From contig JAJDYJ010000096.1 of NCBI GenBank assembly GCA_022822865.1, forward strand, positions 1 through 34,682: a DNA stretch of 34,682 bases, read 5' to 3'. The notes under the pieces were generated by a model. That model saw nothing but the letters and a program-made list of their open reading frames with translations, was not told the origin of the DNA and ran no database searches. A program made the position numbers and the translations under genes. This DNA comes from Pseudomonadales bacterium. Lineage in GTDB: Bacteria; Pseudomonadota; Gammaproteobacteria; Pseudomonadales; Pseudohongiellaceae. Shown one piece after another: positions 32,501-34,682 of the stretch. The stretch's first letter is position 1. Every line of letters starts with the position of its first letter.

Positions 32501-32951
32501 GCTCGTCATCCGCAAGGCTGAAGAATTCGCGTACAACAGGTTTGCCACTACCATCTTCCCCAATCAATCGAAACTCTCGGTAGTTTGTGACAAGCACCAA
32601 CCGATATAGATTGAAGTATTTCGTTGCCTGCTCGCCCTTTGCAGTTTGCCAGCTTTGGTCGGAAAGGGGTTTGACCTCGATGACGCCTCGTTCAGGAATT
32701 TCTCCCTGTCCGGATTTCGGTACGCCTTTGCTGCATTGCTTTTTGCTATAGAGCCCGAAGTCAGGGTGACCGGCGCCTTGGTTGCGCAATTGTCCATTAC
32801 AGATGACTTTCGGGTCGAGCTCGTCGCCCAACTCGTTCAGCAGGTTTTCAAGGGCAGAATAGTATGAAGTTTCACTTGTAGCGCTGCCAGTGTTCCGAAT
32901 CTGAGCCATGCGCTGAAGGTAGGAGCAAACTGCGGATTCAATGGATGTCAC
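29556..32951 (-). CDS. Single-chain restriction-modification enzyme (type IIG/ISP-like)
   Basis: The 1131-residue protein combines cleavage and N6-adenine methylation. The N-terminus has a PD-(D/E)xK nuclease: E35, D64 (GHPDFGLY), E92-V-K94 and Q108 nearby. The methyltransferase core (about 340-640) has motif X (MGVWYTPHEIVQYMV, 346-360), motif I (DPCCGTGAF, 386-394) and motif IV (NPPY, 512-515). The C-terminal 450 residues, with SFRPRDVGNQY and RPFDVRYAYYTN, match the target-recognition part of type ISP enzymes. The RecA-like helicase of true type ISP enzymes (about 1500-1600 residues) is missing, so it is closer to type IIG. Start GTG 32951 with a purine-rich leader. It probably defends against phage DNA. 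Confidence 0.9.
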   Translation of the reverse strand: MTSIESAVCSYLQRMAQIRNTGSATSETSYYSALENLLNELGDELDPKVICNGQLRNQGAGHPDFGLYSKKQCSKGVPKSGQGEIPERGVIEVKPLSDQSWQTAKGEQATKYFNLYRLVLVTNYREFRLIGEDGSGKPVVREFFSLADDEPTFWSMAAHPVKSAREQGTHLAEFLRRVMMNAASLTRPQDIAWFLSSYAREAQATLEEKEGVTLAPLRSALELALGIKFEGEEGERFFRSTLIQTLFYGIFSAWTIWAKENNSDSFDWKSAGYIMTVPMIRSLFEEVAKPSRLGPLGLMEVLDLTGEALNRIDSETFFKLFDSGEAIQHFYEPFLEAFDPQLRKKMGVWYTPHEIVQYMVERVDTVLRSELGIADGLADDNVYVLDPCCGTGAFVVEVLRKIEKTLRAKGEDALIGQDVQEAACKRVFGFEIMSAPFVVAHWQVGNLLAKLGAPVDPNKGERPAIFLTNALTGWELPSGPKQTIPLYPELEHERDRAEHIKRDVPVLVVLGNPPYNAYAGTSPEEEAGLVEPYKDGLISDWNIRKFNLDELYVRFFRIAERRIAKTGRGVFSYISNYSWTSEPSFVVMRQHLLQSFDKFWVENLHGDRNKTEYAPDGTTSETVFAMKGFSPGIRQGIVIGLAVKSESTTNTVVRYRDDIDAGRAKTRREQLLESLKSENFDDQYDIANPQIWNRLSFRPRDVGNQYLAWPKLPDIGEIDPLNGLLEKRGGALIDIKKSDLEARMKVYFDSSVDWKTLQLTAPHLTKNASGHYAEKARNAALVRETYDNEKLVRYLVRPFDVRYAYYTNTSTIWNRARPNLWVQYSGGNKFLVTRPSGVANPEGPPMLFTSFLGDHDAQRGHSNYFPFQLHDSMFPDAPKANLSIPTRSWLKHLGLLDPDINAKAAAAPWHHALAIAYAPQYLTESTDGLAIDWPRIPLPNSLALLENSITIGSQIAALLDTGFDVLGTTSGQIANHLRVLGGISNTNLTMNAGWGSRDTKGRVNPGQGKFEKRDWTDTEKDNLRQGFVSDGIDESRGFALLGKAIDIHLNDTTFWRGVPETTWQYVIGGYRVIKKWLSYREEAIMGRPLTKNEAREVTAMVRRITALILLTDKLNANYSACRDNSYNWPST

Positions 32952-33098
32952 AACTATCTCTTTACCTTTGGCTCGTTGCTGCTGTTGCCAGCCTACAGTG
33001 GACCTTATCGGCCAATTCCATGAATGCTTTGATTTGTAAGTATTTTCAATAAGTTACAGCATTCCAATTCATGCATGTAATGCCCCATCCAGCAGTAT

Positions 33099-33278
33099 CT
33101 ACGGCTGCGAGGCCGGCGTATGTGGCAGCATTAGGCCGCGATGGATTTCGTCAAGGCGCTTCTCGACCAAATTCAAGGTCGACTGGATGTCCCACAAGAA
33201 ATAGAGAACAACTACGAAGACGGCGATGCCAGCGGCCCAAGCACCCAGTGTGCTTGCAAAATCTCTGTCCATGCTCAT
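33099..33278 (-). CDS. Small single-pass membrane protein
   Basis: A 59-residue product starting MSMDRDF with a strong GAGGGAG Shine-Dalgarno 5 bases before the ATG, which is the main reason to accept it. One hydrophobic helix (about residues 13-32, IAVFVVVLYFLW) is followed by a short amphipathic segment, STLNLVEKRLDEIHRGL, likely a coiled coil. The upstream gap 32952-33098 holds no other gene. The function is unknown; its position beside the restriction enzyme in the same direction invites, but does not show, a link. Confidence 0.55.
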   Translation of the reverse strand: MSMDRDFASTLGAWAAGIAVFVVVLYFLWDIQSTLNLVEKRLDEIHRGLMLPHTPASQP

Positions 33279-33400
33279 TTGCTCCCTCAACGTGTGTTTG
33301 CGTCCTCGTGTCGCAGTATAGGGTCAAGTGTCGATAGGCAATAAGTTTTTGGCAAAAAAAGATGTGCGGGGCTACCGCAGGGCCGGGATGTCATTTGTGC

Positions 33401-33706
33401 TCAACCTGCCGCCCGCGCTTCCCCATCGGAAACCAGGGATGGAAGTCTGGCAATCGCAGCGCCACTCTTCTGTTCGGCGCACCGGAGCTCAAAGATTTTC
33501 TGCAAGTTGAGCCAAAACTCGGCCGAGGTGCCGAAGAAGCGCCCCAATCGCAACGCTGTATCGCCGGTTATCGCGCGTTGGCCATTCAGTATCTGCGTAA
33601 TGCGGTTGACCGGCACTTCGATCCGCCGAGCCAGTTCAGCCGCGCTCATTCCGAGCGCGTCCAGATCTTCGCGTAATGTCTCGCCGGGGTGGATAGGTTC
33701 ACGCAT
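33401..33706 (-). CDS. higA: HigA-type antitoxin (XRE helix-turn-helix)
   Basis: DNA-binding antitoxin that neutralises HigB and represses the higBA promoter. The 101-residue protein has the HigA opening PIHPGETLREDLDALGMSAAELA and the XRE HTH RIEVPVNRITQILNGQRAITGDTALRLG (about 27-54), then FFGTSAEFWLNLQ, the family's hallmark. It has about ten extra C-terminal residues. The gene starts 13 bases after higB ends, the usual toxin-first higBA order. A candidate operator lies upstream of higB (34038-34073). Confidence 0.92.
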   Translation of the reverse strand: MREPIHPGETLREDLDALGMSAAELARRIEVPVNRITQILNGQRAITGDTALRLGRFFGTSAEFWLNLQKIFELRCAEQKSGAAIARLPSLVSDGEARAAG

Positions 33707-33719
33707 GGCGAAATTCCTC

Positions 33720-34001
33720 TCAGTGATAATCTACGATCTCTACTTCGGTTGGGCCAGGACTTCCATCGGGCCACTTGAAACAGACTCGCCATTGGTCATT
33801 GATGCGAATGCTCCATTGTCCATTACGTCGACCCTTAAGTGCCTTTAGACGGTTGCCCGGCCTTTCCAGGTCACGCACCCCCGTAGCTGCGTCAAGTTGG
33901 TCCAGCTTGCGTGACGCCGTTCTGGCAAAACCCGAAAATGCCGCGACTCGATGCCCTAGATGGAACACAGCAGTCCTTTTGTTCGCAAAACTGACGATCA
34001 C
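33720..34001 (-). CDS. higB: HigB-type toxin (RelE superfamily mRNA interferase)
   Basis: Ribosome-dependent mRNA nuclease toxin. The product has the HigB pattern: a short N-terminal strand (MIVSFANKRT), SRKLDQLDAATGVRDLERPGNRLKALKG, then GQWSIRINDQWRVCFKW and the C-terminal VEIVDYH, with the expected basic and His residues. GTG 34001 is chosen since it gives 93 residues and the family's MIVSF start; a TTG at 34013 is possible and neither has a strong Shine-Dalgarno. It heads the higBA pair. Confidence 0.92.
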   Translation of the reverse strand: MIVSFANKRTAVFHLGHRVAAFSGFARTASRKLDQLDAATGVRDLERPGNRLKALKGRRNGQWSIRINDQWRVCFKWPDGSPGPTEVEIVDYH

Positions 34002-34037
34002 AGCGTGTTCCAAGTCCGTTGCAACAAATCGCCGCCC

Positions 34038-34073
34038 AATCTAATTGAAAATCCGTTTTACGTCAAGCGTAAA
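34038..34073 (-). promoter_or_regulatory. higBA promoter with HigA operator
   Basis: Minus-strand TTGACG (34066-34061), a 17-base spacer and TAGATT (34043-34038) form a good sigma70 promoter about 37 bases before the higB start. The -35 box lies inside TTTACG-TCAAG-CGTAAA (34057-34073), a perfect 6-bp inverted repeat well placed for autorepression by HigA. The rest of the gap 34014-34215 shows nothing else I can support. Confidence 0.6.
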
Positions 34074-34215
34074 TTGCTGGGGTTAGAAACAGGGCCGTGG
34101 ACATGGAGCCCTAATCGTTGAATGTAAACCCTTTGCTCAATGTTCTTGGCCGGGAGTGGCTACCGTGAGAAGAACGTCCTATTTGCACACCCTATCTGTA
34201 GACAGTCAAAAACAC

Positions 34216-34536
34216 TTATTTAAATTCTCTCTTGATAGTTGCAATGACTTCACCAAAAGTTTCGCTAATTGAATTGAAGCGAATCTGGTCTATGCCTGCA
34301 ATGTTAGAAAAGGATTCGGTACCTTCTTCGACGAGAGCAATTGCCCTGGTGAAGCCTAACTTTCCTTGAAATAATCCAGTTTCATGTATTACATTTTGAC
34401 GTGCCCGCATATCTCCGCTTTTGGTTTCATCTTCCTTTGTGAGTACTAGCAAAGCAAACGTACTACTATCTAACATTGACTGTAAGATGTCTCTAATAGA
34501 ATGTCCGGCACGTGCTCCAGTTTCATATGCCGACAC
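34216..34536 (-). CDS. TIR-like nucleotide-binding domain protein, N-terminus not recognisable
   Basis: The visible 106 residues match the C-terminal two thirds of the bacterial TIR-like fold found in nucleotide-signalled antiphage effectors: GHSIRDILQSMLDSS, the FALLVLTKED strand, then RARQNVIHETGLFQGKLG, where E52 corresponds to the catalytic Glu of NAD-cleaving TIR domains, and IAGIDQIRF. The usual first strand and helix are missing. The frame stays open to the window's right edge, but that extension is Lys/Arg-rich and unlike a TIR N-terminus; a shifted frame there reads more naturally. Truncation by a rearrangement near 34540, or a frameshift, is likely. I list from the GTG at 34536. Confidence 0.55.
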   Translation of the reverse strand: MSAYETGARAGHSIRDILQSMLDSSTFALLVLTKEDETKSGDMRARQNVIHETGLFQGKLGFTRAIALVEEGTESFSNIAGIDQIRFNSISETFGEVIATIKREFK

Positions 34537-34682
34537 ACTATAGTTAGTTCTTGTCCGTAAACTCCGTTTTCTGGTCTTTTTTCGTTTGCCGATTCCGTCC
34601 GATCGGTTGTAACCGGGTATCCGGGAGGCGGTTTTTCTTCGATCCAGTGGGGGTTTGCGTCGTTTCCGGCGCGATCCGGCCC

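Overview
The window is about 34.7 kb of mostly GC-rich DNA from a Gram-negative bacterium. SURF1, RpiR-type regulators, lipobox and signal-peptide proteins, a quinoprotein dehydrogenase with a c-type cytochrome, and exported sulfatases all suit a Pseudomonadota (proteobacterial) genome. A marine or host-associated gammaproteobacterium is my best guess, but nothing here fixes the lineage. No rRNA, tRNA or CRISPR array was seen.

Left part (1-5.3 kb): the left edge cuts what looks like the 5' end of a transposase gene. Next come SURF1 (cytochrome oxidase assembly) overlapped by an RpiR/SIS regulator, a divergent SIS-only paralogue of that regulator, a small exported protein of unknown function, and an exported M20 metallopeptidase flanked by two 57/60-identical direct repeats.

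Deazaflavin operon (5.3-10.2 kb, minus strand): a fused CofG-CofH (FbiC) FO synthase, an NAD(P)-binding sugar-epimerase-like protein, a multi-pass LPG-synthase/flippase-type membrane protein, and a CDP-alcohol phosphatidyltransferase. The genes overlap or sit a few bases apart. Deazaflavin synthesis is uncommon in proteobacteria, and its linkage to phospholipid-type genes is the most interesting functional lead.

Sulfated-substrate locus (10.4-22.2 kb): three exported type I sulfatases and a formylglycine-generating enzyme (FGE) that carries a lipoprotein signal run leftward. Divergently, a sugar isomerase/epimerase, a Gfo/Idh/MocA dehydrogenase, a ThuA-like protein, a nucleoside-symporter-family MFS transporter and an exported amidohydrolase run rightward. 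The FGE appears to mature sulfatases outside the cytoplasm.

Quinoprotein operon (22.3-27.3 kb, minus strand): a diheme cytochrome c, a PQQ alcohol dehydrogenase with the DYD signature linked to lanthanide use, an acyltransferase-3 membrane protein and an Eis-like acetyltransferase, with 4-base overlaps.

Accessory/defence island (27.3-34.7 kb): the DNA is visibly more A+T-rich. It holds an orphan HepT-like protein that has lost its active-site His, an orphan short HicB overlapping an HNH-type gene, a frameshifted small gene, a 1131-residue single-chain restriction-modification enzyme, a 59-residue membrane protein, a complete higBA toxin-antitoxin pair with a recognisable operator, and the C-terminal part of a TIR-like protein at the right edge.

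Three long inverted-repeat elements (158-271, 5218-5323, 10186-10399) share loop ends and have covarying stems. Each lies 13-23 bases downstream of the stop codon of a minus-strand gene. A second palindromic repeat family occurs at 14531-14604 and 22203-22279.
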